64,000 nt of DNA from Panicum virgatum. Its lineage: Eukaryota > Streptophyta > Magnoliopsida > Poales > Poaceae. The DNA lies in contig NC_053147.1 of assembly GCF_016808335.1 (NCBI RefSeq), positions 16,850,913-16,914,912 on the forward strand, read 5' to 3'. The stretch's first letter is position 1. Every line of letters begins with the position of its first letter. The translations under genes were made by a program, and so were the position numbers. Below the pieces are notes generated by a model. That model saw only the letters and a program-made list of their open reading frames with translations. It was not told where the DNA came from and did no database searches. This document shows positions 34,415 through 45,029 of this stretch, piece after piece.

Positions 34415-35287
34415 TCATAGGGACTCTTCCTCGATCCTAAGAGGGCGCTTCTTCAGTGGGAGATACTGATCCATCATGTCGTCTTCGGTCTGAGTACCTT
34501 TATCCCAATGGGTTTCTTCGGGTTCTTCCTCTTCGGTTTGAGTACCAACATCCCAATGGGTTTCCATGGGTTCTTCTTCTTCTTCTTCCTCTATCCATCC
34601 ACCTATCCCTCTGCGAGCCTCGTATTCTCGCATTCGGGCTTGGAGAGCGGCTAGGGAATTCTCGGCGCGTGTGGCTCTTGCCTGTTGTTCTTCTAGTTCT
34701 ACCTCACGCTCTTGCATTTGGATTTGGAGTGCGGCTAGGGAATACTCGGCATGTACGGCTCTTGTCCGTTGTTCTTCCAGCTCTTGGGTTGCCTTCTCTG
34801 CTCTGTGGACTTGTTGCTTCAGTTGTGCCGCTTGTTCGCGGTAGAGCTCATCCAGGCCGGTGAGATAGATAGATAGGTGAGAGACTGTATCTTCTAGGTC
34901 TTCTTCTTCTCTTCCAAGTCCTCTCATCCGGGCAATCCATGTACGTCCTCTTCATTCAGTCGGCGGAAAAAATCCCATAGGAGTCCGCTGGAGGTGATGC
35001 CTGTAGATCACGCGTAGACGTCATAGGGCTTTACGGGCAGCTTTTCGATAGGTGTCCGGGAAGCGAAAATCAGTGGTGGAGATGAACCAAGGGTCCACAT
35101 CTGGGTAGCGGGTGCTCCTTGCCACGAAGATCATCAGGTCGCACCGAAGAGTGCCCTTGGTGTCGTACTCCCGGTAGAGGAACTCTGGTGGGTCCACAAC
35201 TCCGATGCGTTCCAGGCTGAGTATCAACAACTTAGGAAGGCCGGGCTCTGAGTGACAGATTCCGCCGATCCATCCATTCTCAGCCAT
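34415..35287 (-). pseudogene. Pre-gag ORF copy 1 (unknown function, coiled coil)
   Basis: ATG at 35287 (MAENGW) follows a TTCCAG acceptor-like site 141 bp inside the LTR edge. The frame is 290 codons with two TGA codons (35021-35023 and 34952-34954). The N-terminal 90 residues are globular (RIGVVDPPEFLYREYDTKG, VARSTRYPDVDPW). Residues 120-230 form a heptad coiled coil with an internal repeat (AEYSLAALQIQM, then AENSLAALQARM). The acidic tail has two THWD[VK]GTQTE repeats. TTGCAATAATAAA occurs after the stop, mirroring copy 2. No known function. The duplicated unit includes ORF and trailer, which suggests tandem duplication inside the element or capture of a host gene. Confidence 0.72.
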
Positions 35288-35414
35288 CTGGAACAGGGCA
35301 AGAACCAGTGGTGAGTGTTTGTGTGAAGAAAGGGTTAAGGAAGGAATAATCCTAATGTGAAAGGGCCTAAAACAGGGTTTCGCTCCTAGGGTCACGTCCT
35401 ACGGCCAACCTACG

Positions 35415-35426
35415 GCTCTGATACCA
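35415..35426 (-). other. Primer binding site, initiator tRNA-Met
   Basis: Minus strand TGGTATCAGAGC, a perfect match to the usual plant initiator tRNA-Met complement, two bases after the LTR end. It fixes the element's orientation. Confidence 0.93.
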
Positions 35427-35428
35427 CC

Positions 35429-38400
35429 TGAAGCGTCCCCTCATAAGAGAGAACTCAAATGTGATACAAACATCAGTCCCAGGAGGATGATGCCATATTT
35501 ATTACATCAGATGGTTCATTACCGTACAAACCTCCGAGGAGGACACTCGATACAGATGATAATAACAAGTAACCAAGTTACGACATAACACTAGAGCGCA
35601 ACCCACATGGGATCTAGCTCGGGCTCAGAGTACTACGACAGCGAAAACATCTCAAACAGGGCCGGTTCCACAGGCAAGGTTGGGTGTAGGACGATAACCC
35701 TACTCGGCGTCGTCTGGTACGAAGTCTGGGTCTTCTTCTGTAAAAAGTAAGAATGGGGTGAGTACAAACGTACTCAGCAAGTCCAACCACACCCACAGAG
35801 GGGGTTATATCAGAATAACATGCACGGGTAAAGCAAGGATAAGGTTACGGTTTAATTTGCAGAAAGCTCAATTTTATGCAGGGGTTCATTTAGCATAAAA
35901 GATTTCTGAAACCAGTTTTTGTATTGAAAATCACGGAGTTTAGATTTTAAACTGCTACCGGATTCCCCGCCCGTCGTAGCACACGGCACAACTGCCGGAC
36001 ACAAATCCAAAACAACTCACGCTAGCCAAACCCGAAGAAACACTAGTTATGTGACCACACCGTAACTCGCCCAATACTGTGGGCATGGCTATTCGAATAG
36101 CTTTTAACTCTGCAGAGGTGTGCAACTTTACCCACAAGCGGGTACCACAACACAAGCACCGTAGTGTCGGTGTAGATCCCGACATAGCCATTACCCACCT
36201 TAGCTAGACCTGATTCGCCATCACGGGATTCACCAAGGGGTCATCGACCTAACTCTGAGGTATAACCGGGGTATAAGTCACAATGAGCCTATCCCTTCTC
36301 CTTGGTCACCCGTTGCTCTCAGCCCTCCTGATGGCAATCACATCAACTAGTGGGGTTTATGCTAAGCCGTTGCCCATTCAACGGTCGAGTGGTTTGCACG
36401 ATAGTGGAGTTAGGTGAGATGACACACCAACTCGGTCCTTAGTTGTGACAAGATGGATATCTCCCTTCCTTGCCCTGCCCCATAGGCACGAGCACACCAA
36501 ATGGCAAATCTCGCGGAAATGCCATCCATCCTGTCTAAACTCACTTTTCAAAAACACCACTTTTATCCCTTCCCACATACTCACGCATTTTCTTTTATAA
36601 AACAAATAGCATCATGTGTAGAGTCCTAAGCGTTCTAATAGCGATTAACGTCCAAGCAAAATCAGATATTAATCTAGGTGGTCAAGGAATGGTTATAACA
36701 AATCAAGGGGTGGCTATCCAACTGTGTTTTCATGCTGGCAAAACATATGCAATTTTATAAAGTAGGCCAATAGGTTATGTTTATAAAACTAGGACTGAAA
36801 CATGCATCAAAGGGCGGGATTGAACTTGCCGTCTTTGTAGCCTTCGGGGAGGTCCTGTCCTTTGGGCTCAGGGTCGCGGAACTGGTCCTCATTCACCATC
36901 TCGCAGTACTGCTCGTCAACGGGCTCTCCTTCGTTCACACCGTGATCTACGACGCATACAAACAAACACACAATCAAGAAAAAGAAATAAAAGTTTTATC
37001 ATCAAGTTCGAATCGGACATAATTAAGATATGGAGTTTGGAGTAATATTTTTGGGTGGTTTCTTAATGGCATGGCTGAAACTAGGTTAAGAAAGGCGTGG
37101 TAAAGTTTTAGGTCGATCCGAGGTCGTTTGGCGCATGAAATGATAGGTTATTCAAAGGTTTAGGGGTTAAACAGGGGTCCAGGGACCTATTTGTAATTAT
37201 AATTGAGAATGCAGGGGCTTGGTTTGTAATTTAGAAACTATTTGGGTTATTCTAAAAAGGGTCAGGGTTTTATTTGCAAGAATGTTAAAAAGTGGAAGGG
37301 TTCTTGAGAAATTGGAGGAAGGGCCAGGGGGTTATGGGCAAAATGCTCTGCCTTCTCCCTCCCCTCGCGCTGGGAAACAGGGGAAGGGGGGCGCGTCGCC
37401 GGCGACGGCCCTGGGCCGGCGGTCTGGCCTGGGAGCGGCTCTGGGTGAGGGAAAATGGGAGAGGGAGACCCGGGGGGCCGATTCCCCCCTTTGATTTGGG
37501 GACAGGGGGCCCGCAGGTCGGGGATTCACAGCGGCGGCGGCCAGTAGGCGGTGGCGGTCATGGTGGCGCCGTGGTGGGGGCCGACGGCTGCCAAGGATGG
37601 GGGCAAGAGGGAGAGGGGATCGCGGGGGTTCGATTCCCCCCTTACCTTGGGCCGAGGTGGAGCAGGGAGGTCGGGACGCGGAGGTGAGCGGTGGCCGGCG
37701 CTAGCGGCTATGGCGGCGGTGCTGAGGGACTGGAGAGGGGTTGGTGGGCGGCGGTGGAGCTTGTGGGGGTGGAGAGCTGCGCGGGGACCCTTTTTATAGA
37801 GCAAGCGAGGCGGTGGAGGGTGGGGTGCACCGTTGGCGGCCGGCGAACGGCGCGGAGCGCCTTAATGGCGTCCCGACATGGCGGTGCGGGCGGCGATGCG
37901 GCACAGCGGTGACGTGACCGCTCAGGCAGGCAGTGAGCGGGGCCGTTGGTGCTGCGCGGCACTGGCGGGGCGTCAACGGTGGCGGTGGGGTGATGTGACG
38001 CGTCGAGGAGGTGGCGACCGGCGCAGCCGGCGCTGTTCGGGCGTCAACGGCGAGCTATGGCGAGGCGAGCGCTGCCGATGCGACGCCTCGGGCAGGCGGC
38101 GCTGTGCGGCTTCAACGATGGCAGTGGGCGGGGTCGGGGCAGTGTCGAGCGGGGCCGGGCGGCCGGCGAGCGGCGTGGCCACGCGGGTACATGTGCGCTG
38201 AGGCGGCGAGTGGCACAGGGAGGTGGTGCTGGCGCGGGCCGGTGTGCGCGCGTGTCGCGGCTCGGCTCGGCGCGGCACGTGCGTGCGGGCAGGCGGCGGT
38301 GCAGAGCGCCAGCGGCGGCTTGGCGCGGCGGGTGCGCGCGAGCGAGGTCGCGGCGTGGCGTGGGCGCGTGAGGCGGGTCGGGGTGCACGGCCAGGAAAGG

Positions 38401-38884
38401 CTTGCAGGGCGGGTGGTGGCCGAGCGGAGCTCAGGGCCGGCGGTCGCGAGCAGAGCAGGGGGAGGAGCCGGGTCGGGCGGCGCTCGGGAGCAGAGAGAGA
38501 GGAGGGAAGGGCCGAACGTGCGGGGAAGGAGAGAGGAGAGGAAAAAAGAAAGAAAAGAATAAAAAAGAGAAAAGAAAAAGAAAAGAAGGGGAGAGAGAAG
38601 TGAAAGAAGAGAGAGGGAGAGAGATTCGCGCCGAAAATACGGCGCTCGGTCGGCCACGCGCAGCGCCGGGCACGCGTGAGCGCGACGCGCGGGTCAAGGA
38701 GGAATAGGGCGGTGGATTTGGTTGTCGGGGTCGGGTCTATTAGGGATCGGGAGATCGGGCGGAACGGGGAAAGTTCCCGAAATATTAGGGTTAGGTTTTT
38801 AGGAAAAACTTGAGCTCAACGACGAAACTCGATTTTGAAACTAAATAGCGTACAAATCAACTTAGCGGATTTTGGGATGTTACA
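35429..38884 (-). repeat. 5' LTR of the chromovirus (3456 bp)
   Basis: Upstream LTR in element orientation, starting TGTAACATCCC at 38884. It contains the 470-bp GC-rich block (37416-37893) absent from its partner and lacks the 63-bp segment the partner has. ORFs inside recur in the partner or are low-complexity shadows. Confidence 0.92.
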
Positions 38885-38889
38885 CCGTC
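38885..38889. repeat. Target-site duplication CCGTC, right copy
   Basis: Matches 25475-25479 and closes the chromovirus insertion. Confidence 0.95.
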
Positions 38890-39133
38890 GTCACCCTGGC
38901 CCCCCTCAGCGCGCGGACACGTCTTGTCCTTGAAACAAACAAATAAAGAGGCGTGTGCCTCGAAGTACTCCCCCCGCGGGCGCACTACCCCGACCGGCGT
39001 GTTGTCACATCCGCCGGGCCGGCGCTCAGGCGCGTCTGGCGGGTGCGCGGCATTGACTGATCACGTCAAGGGGGAAATCGCCGAATCACCCTTTGGCCGA
39101 ATCCTTTGACTCGACCAAAGCCTCGGGGGCTAC
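38890..39133 (+). other. Tat 3' region, last segment, with polypurine tract
   Basis: GC-rich tail of the Tat internal region ending in GCCTCGGGGGCTAC directly before the 3' LTR (39120-39133). Many grass gypsy elements have this motif as their plus-strand primer. No ORF here is convincing. Confidence 0.75.
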
Positions 39134-40600
39134 TGTCGGGTACCACGATTAGGGACACCCTAATCGGGGTACTAAGATCGCGTTAAAACGCAAAACACAT
39201 GTTAAGGCAACTGGGCCCACGAAGGCCCGCGGCCTCCTTCCAACCTGGAAGAAAGCAAAGGACTCAAAGAAGCCCAGCTTACGGCCCATTCGCACCCCTC
39301 TTGGGCCCACGGGACGATCCCCGCCTCGCTCGAGGGCTCCCGTCGAGACCCCTCGACTGCGCCATCTCCGCCTCGCTCGAGGGTATCGAACCTACCCTCG
39401 AGCGGGCGAATCATCTCCGCCTCGCTCAAGGGTAGCGAACCTACCCTCGAGCATGCGAATCACCTCCGCCTCGCTCGAGGCCACCCCTCGGCATAAAGGA
39501 CAAACGGCCCCGCCGCTCAACCGCTCGCCGTACGGGGAATTAAAGGCCGACCACTTTTCCACGGCGCCCAGGACAGACGGTGTCAGACCGCCATTCCTCA
39601 TGATGACTGCGACCAGAGTCCCATCCGCCGACTTCAGTCACTGCTCCGCCATCCCGTATACTGTGGCGGCACTGTGGAACTTGTGACGCGGAACAAGACG
39701 CGCTCGGCACAGTCCCCGTCACTATTTCGCCAACTACGGTTGACCGGACTCCACCTCCTGCTTGGGGAAAGGGCCCGGCGACGCCACGTACCCCTCGAGG
39801 GATGCTTAGCACACGCAGCCGAGGTCCCGAACCTCCCCCTCGAGGTGTCCAGAACCTCCACGCGACCCCCGGACCTCCTTAGGGCGCACACCGGTACTTT
39901 GTCCAGAGGGGTCCGGGACCGCTGCGTGCCTCGCCACCGTTGGGGCACGCAGGACCCTGACCTGCAGGGCCCACGGAACGCCATATCTGGAGGCCCGTAC
40001 ACCCTACAGTGACAACCACGTCGCCTGCAGGGGCTGGCAAGACGTCGGCTCGATCTCCGCAGGACCGAGGACGATATCTAGGACGACTGCCACGCCTGAC
40101 GCCATGCCCCACAGTGTACTTCCTACAGTATTCGGTCACTGTACCCCCACGATTCGGGGGAAAACTACGACTTCTACACCCCCACTCATGTGCGCCGCCC
40201 CTCCTTGTGACTATAAAAGAAGGAGGCGGGCTTCCTTTAGAGGGGCGCTCTCTCTCTGGCGGTCTCTCTCTCGCTTTCCCCCGCAGAGGACACTCAGACG
40301 CTTCTGGGCTTCAGCTACTGCGGTCACCTACGTTCACAACCATCGTCATACTCACTCCTCTTCTAACAGAGACTTGGGAGCTTCTCTCCCTCTCTCGCCA
40401 CGCTTGTACCCCTACTATAAGCACATCGGGTGCAAGATAATACAGTGCCCCCGCACACCCCCTTTGCTGGACGTACGGCCCCACGGCCAGAACCAGAATA
40501 AACCGTGCGTTACTGTGTTGTCTCTTGCATCATCATCTGGGACGAGAAAACGCGCAGCATTTACTAGTTTGATCCAGGCCCCCGGGTCGGGACACCGACA
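39134..40600 (+). repeat. 3' LTR of the Tat element
   Basis: Begins TGTCGGGTACC and ends GACACCGACA, 1467 bp, with the same U3 tandem array (39320-39480) and TATA box (40211-40219) as the 5' LTR. Scattered substitutions and few indels separate the two; I count roughly two or three per 100 bp by eye in the parts compared. Confidence 0.95.
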
Positions 40601-40605
40601 GGTGG
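40601..40605. repeat. Target-site duplication GGTGG, right copy
   Basis: Matches 2425-2429; host sequence resumes at 40606. Confidence 0.95.
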
Positions 40606-41063
40606 GGATTCATTTCATTTCTTATCAGTTCAACCTATAGTACATGCAGTGTTATCTAATGAGATTGAAACTCTTATAAATGTCTAATTAATTACTTATT
40701 GTGATGCCTAGCAATTAGCAGCGACCATTTTCTTATTTTACCAAACATGGACGAACCCAAGCGACAGCGAGCGGAAATGTTTAAAAAGTAGCATATCATT
40801 AGGAAGTATGTCATGGGCGCGTTCAAGTTAAATCATTTTAACTGAATGCCTTTGCAACAACAGCAGAACATGGAAAATGGTAACATGACGAGAAGAAAGT
40901 GTGGACGGTTGCACAGTATTGGGTCGTTATCAGCTGTAGCCTACTCTACTTATCAAAAACCAGCCCAGCCCATTCCGGCACATTGCCTTCGCCTAGTCCC
41001 AATTAGTAGCAGCACAAGAACCTTTTCCAAATTGCACCTAAAAAATTAAGGGTTAAAAAAATG
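40606..41063. other. Host DNA right of the nest, no gene seen
   Basis: AT-rich sequence contiguous, before the insertion, with 2424. No coding or repeat signal that I can support. Confidence 0.4.
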
Positions 41064-41068
41064 AAAAA
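41064..41068 (-). terminator. RNA polymerase III terminator
   Basis: The minus strand has TTTTT six bases after the tRNA 3' end, with another T run ten bases on. This is the normal stop signal for Pol III. Confidence 0.75.
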
Positions 41069-41073
41069 GAAAT

Positions 41074-41145
41074 CGCCGTTGCCGGGGATCGAACCCGGGT
41101 CGCCCGCGTGACAGGCGGGAATACTTACCACTATACTACAACGAC
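41074..41145 (-). tRNA. tRNA-Asp(GTC)
   Basis: The minus strand folds as a complete 72-nt tRNA. The acceptor stem GTCGTTG pairs with CAACGGC (one G-U), and G is the discriminator base. D arm includes TAGTATAGTGGTAAG (A box). Anticodon arm CCGCC-TGTCACG-type loop has anticodon GTC (plus-strand GAC at 41110-41112). T arm has GGTTCGATCC (B box). No intron. It decodes aspartate codons. It looks intact and has a terminator just downstream. It lies 468 bp from the retrotransposon nest. Confidence 0.97.
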
Positions 41146-41623
41146 ATGGTTGATTATGGCATAGATTTTAAAGTTCTTTTCCTATTACGGAGTCGTAATC
41201 TGCTGCTACACACCGGCTGCCAGATGCCCAGATCGCCTGAAGTTCAATTGAGAGGCAATGCGACCATGCAATGGGCATGTTTCCAGCGAATCGTGGTCTA
41301 CTTGCCGTCCATGGGCCTCGTCGCGTCGATCTTCCGCAGAGCGCCGCCCGCCGTAACGTGCCGGCAACGCCCGACTACCCGCCGCGGCCTCTCGCCGTAC
41401 GAGACAGGACGCCCACCACCCCGCGTGCCGGCCCCTCGACTCTACGACGCCGCAGGAAGCGCAGCCAGAACCGAAGCAAGCGCCACTCCGCCCGCGCACG
41501 CCGCCGCACGCGCGCGTCTGGCGTGGTGTGCGGTGTGCCGGCCCGGTCAGCGCGGCGGCGGCAGGGGCACGGCACGGTCCCCGCCCCGGTCCCGTCCCGT
41601 CCCGTCGCGCGGCGCACCTTAAA
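41146..41623. other. GC-rich host DNA, no gene seen
   Basis: Overlapping open frames on both strands arise from GC-rich composition. No motif, splice pattern or start context supports a gene. Confidence 0.35.
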
Positions 41624-42255
41624 GGGTGTGTTTAGTTCCCACAAAATTTTCAAACTTTCCATCACATCCATCACATCTCCTATCACATCGAAATATTAAA
41701 TATAACAAATAAATCATGCATAGAGTACTAAATGTAGTTAAATAAAAAAACTAATTGCATAGTTTTGATGTACGTTACGAGACGAATCTTTTGAGCTTAG
41801 TTAGGTCATGGTAGGACAATATTTAACACAAACAAACGAAAAGAGATACAGTGTGCTACAGTGACTGATGTGACTTTTTCTCCCCTTTTCCCCTCATCTA
41901 AGGGGCGTTTAGTTCCCAAAAATAAAATTTTTTGGGTGTCACATCAGCGTTTGACGAGATGTCGGGAGGGCTTTTCGAACACTAATTAAAAAACTAATTT
42001 CAGAACTCACTTGGAAACCGCAAGACGAATCTTTTGAGGACTTTGACCGCATCATTACCACATGTGGGGTTACTGTAGCACTTATGTCTAATGATGTCCT
42101 AATTAGGCTCAAAAGATTCGTCTCGTCGTGTACATCCAAACTGTGTAATTAGTTTTGTTATTTAATTACATTTAGTGCTTCATACATGTGTTTAAAGGGG
42201 AGGTGAAAATTTTTAGGTGAAAATTTTTGGAACTAAACGGGCCCTAAACACAGCC
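41624..42255. mobile_element. Outer MITE (Tourist/Harbinger-like), interrupted by a second MITE
   Basis: Starts GGGTGTGTTTAGTTCCC and ends, after the inserted MITE, TAAACACAGCC, an imperfect inverted repeat. AAA flanks both sides. Without the insertion it is about 286 bp. It carries the subterminal motif AGACGAATCTTTTGAG common to this grass MITE group. The superfamily call rests on the terminal motif and 3-bp duplication and is tentative. Confidence 0.65.
41902..42244. mobile_element. Inner MITE (Tourist/Harbinger-like), 343 bp
   Basis: Starts GGGGCGTTTAGTTCCC and ends GGAACTAAACGGGCCC, inverted repeats, with TAA on both sides (41899-41901 and 42245-42247). Internal AGACGAATCTTTTGAG faces CTCAAAAGATTCGTCT, so most of it is palindromic. 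It landed 8 bp from the end of the outer MITE. Confidence 0.85.
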
Positions 42256-42258
42256 AAA

Positions 42259-45029
42259 ATAACGCCGCTGCGAGCCTTCGACCGTGAGGGGGCGGCAGCA
42301 GCATCTCGCGGATCACACGTCTTGTCCGCGCTGCCATGCCAGCCACCGACGCCCGCGTCCCATCCATGCCGGCTGCAGGCTGCTGCTGCCGCCGCTGCCT
42401 CCGGTCCGGTGCCCCTCTCCCCTTTTCCTACGCTTCTTTTTTTTACGCGCGCACCGCAGTGTACGGCGCCCGCTTTTGGCAGCAAAGCATCACGGCAAGC
42501 GCCCTGGTTTACCTCGTCCGTTCCAAGCAAACTGTACAAGTGTACATTTGCCATTTGGATGTACTGCGTCGAGCTGAGCTGGAGTACCGAGTACCCGGTA
42601 ATTTTTTGAAAGCAAAGCGTGTGCCCCGTGTCCGTTCCGTGAGGCAGCTCTGCTCGATCAACGTAGTCCACGTTTCACGGACGCTGCGCCTGCTGGGGGC
42701 GCAGGGTGCTGGCGCGGCGGAGACGGCAGCCAGCCATCCGGCACCGGCACCGGCAGCGGCAGCCGCAGCACGAGCCCTGCTGCGCATTTGCTGCGGCACC
42801 GGCACCGATCCTTCCTGCTCCCGCATTGAAGCCCTGCCCCTGCCCGTGTAAACCGTTGACTCTGCTCAGAGCTCCGCTCCATGCACGGCATGCACGCATG
42901 ATCTTTCCGCGGGGGGATACGCTGCACAGTGCGCTCTCTCCGGGCAGAACCGCAGAACAGGGCCAGTCCGGCTAGCTTGCTACTAGTGCACACTTTGTCC
43001 CAGCGAGGCCCGTGCCTGGAGCGGGCGCAGTACTGGACTTGGACAGGACCATGCGGCGGCAGAGACGATGTACCCTGCCAGCCTGCCAGCCACCACCGCA
43101 CACCGTGCATGGAATGCTCTGCTTGATTCAGCAGGAGTATCTGTGTCAAAGCTTCATACGAATCAAACACTGCTGGAGAAGAAGGAAATTCAGGTTCAAA
43201 ATGAAAGTTTTTTCTGAAAGAAGAAAAAAATGGAAGTGCAGAGAGAGAACCGGAAGAAGTGAGGAGGATTGGTGAAGTATTTTTCAGGATCCAGGATCCG
43301 TCAGTCTCGTCAGCGGGCACCGTATCGGCGTCGCCACGCCAGGATACTTCCAAACGACACGCCTGCCCCGTCGCCCTCCGTGGTGGATTGTCGGGTGGCG
43401 CCGTGCGAGCATTACGTGACGCGCGGATGAGAGCACGAAGAAGAGCCTGCTGCCGCGGCAGGGGCGGGGACCCTACTGCGTGGCCGTCGCTCCGTGAGTT
43501 AGAGGTGTCAAGCTCAAGCGTCGCCAGTCCCCCTCCATCGCCGCGCATGTCGCCCCGGCCCGGCACTCTGCTGCCGGCCCGGCCGGCCGCGCGCGGTGAG
43601 CGCCACGCCAATCATCCGAGAGAGATGAGAGCTCTCCCAATCCATGAATCCATCCAACCAACGTTTCTCCTGGTCTCGAGCTCCAGAGGGTATCAACTGC
43701 CAAGAGGAAGGGGTTAGGTTTTTCTCTGTGAGCGCGGGCACAAGGCGAGGGGGGCAGGCAGACACGGGGGGGAACGGCGGCTGCGGCAGCTGGCTGCCGC
43801 TTCCATCCGTCGTCTCCTCCAATCCATCCGTCCCAGCGCGAGGCGAGGACGCGAGGGGGGCGAGGCCACCGGCAGGTCCAGCGGCGGCGACAGCGAGGCG
43901 GGCGTAGTGCTGTCACAGCGATTAAAAGCAAAAGCGTAAAGTGGCAGCGGCAGCAGGATGAGAGGGCTTGAGGCCTGAGGGTGAGGGGGGATCGGAGCAC
44001 GGGCGTCGCATGCATGCAGCCGCTGAATATTCCCTGCACCAGCCATTAACCGCCAGGGTTCGGAGGAGGCGACGACAAAGCGCGGCGACGCAGCCACAGT
44101 AACCCAGCGCTACAGCTCTGTCCTAGAGCAGCATGGCGCCGTTGCCTCGCCTCGACATTTGCCTCCCCGGGCGGCGGGCGCGCCGGGGCGGCCCCTGTCC
44201 TGCTTGCTCCTGCCTGCCGTCGCCTCGCTCTCCTAGCGTGGTCTGCTCTGGGCCGCTGCTGCCAAGGTCTCGGTCTAGGCCTGAGGCCTCCTCCATGGCA
44301 TCAAGCATGGGGGGCGTGCGCGAAGGCAACCCGGGAAGAGAAGCTGAGGGAGGAGGATGGACGCGCCGCGTCGCCTTGAATTGATGCGTGCGCATCCGCG
44401 ACCAGACGGATTGCGGCCGGGACACGCACTGCTTCTGCTTGGTGGAGTAGCACCGTAGCAGACTAGCAGTAGGCGCGCATCGATCGTAGGATTCAGAATT
44501 CTGAAAACTGCAAAGGGAAGCAGGGAGCGTAACTGTTGTGCAACATACTGTGGCCTTCCTTTTGGTATATGTATTAATAGAGAAGGTGAATGCCCAAAAA
44601 CAACAACAGTTGAGAACATGCAAAGCTTCTTGGAGCGTGTTGCAAACCATTTCTTCGATACATAGAGAAAATCAGAGGAACGAGGCACATTTCCGTCCAG
44701 AAGAGTGATAAAAGTGCTTCACCGTTCCGTTTCCAAAAAAAAAAAGGTGCTTCACCGCGTTTGCTTCTGAGTTTTTTTTTTCAAGTTACAGGGACAAAAT
44801 AAACCGGTCCATTTATGCCCATCATGCGTCGCAAACTCAGTACAACATTGCTTCTGAGGTTTATCAAGTGAAAAGAAAACTAGCAGACTCAAGAATCTAG
44901 CGCTTTTACCCAACTTCCAGCTGCTCGGCACTTGCTTCTACTCCTGCAACTAATTCACAGACTGTTTGCATTGCAAGACCAAATAAAAAAACGCTTCTGA
45001 ATATTGAATTCGAAAGAGATACCGACTAA
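42259..45029. other. GC-rich stretch without a supported gene
   Basis: Long frames on both strands (for example 42658-43611 minus) have arginine/proline/alanine-rich, low-complexity products and contradict one another. Several AT-rich islands separate GC-rich blocks (42300-42850, 43300-44350). This may be upstream regulatory DNA of the minus-strand unit or of an unseen gene. Nothing specific can be named. Confidence 0.35.

Larger units (their letters stand above)
25480..38884 (-). mobile_element. Full-length chromovirus (Tekay-like Ty3/gypsy) with two extra pre-gag ORFs
   Basis: LTRs at 25480-28527 and 35429-38884 (both TGAAGCGTCCCC...GGGATGTTACA on the plus strand) are flanked by a perfect CCGTC duplication at 25475-25479 and 38885-38889. 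The coding strand is minus: primer site, two paralogous ORFs, gag, protease, reverse transcriptase, RNase H, integrase, chromodomain, polypurine tract. The C-terminal chromodomain and tRNA-Met primer are chromovirus traits; LTRs over 3 kb fit the Tekay clade. The reading frames are largely collinear but carry several nonsense codons and one clear homopolymer frameshift, so it is presently defective. Confidence 0.94.
2430..40600 (+). mobile_element. Tat-lineage Ty3/gypsy LTR retrotransposon, full length with nested insertions
   Basis: Two LTRs of 1469 and 1467 bp in direct orientation, flanked by a perfect 5-bp duplication, bound this element. Internal order on the plus strand is primer site, gag, protease, reverse transcriptase, RNase H, a second RNase H of the archaeal type, integrase; then a spliced ORF on the opposite strand, a long 3' region and a polypurine tract. 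The second RNase H plus an antisense ORF upstream of the 3' LTR are known traits of the Tat lineage (RIRE2, Retand, Grande and Ogre relatives). About 22 kb of the 38-kb span is later insertions (about 16719-25221 and 25480-38884 plus one duplicated 5-mer). All coding frames are broken, so the copy is non-autonomous now. The LTRs differ by scattered substitutions, indicating that it is not a very recent insertion. Confidence 0.93.

Noticed and set aside
42658..43611. 317-codon minus-strand ORF
   Set aside because: Arg/Ser/Pro-rich low-complexity product, overlapping equally long frames on the other strand, no motif; explained by GC-rich composition.
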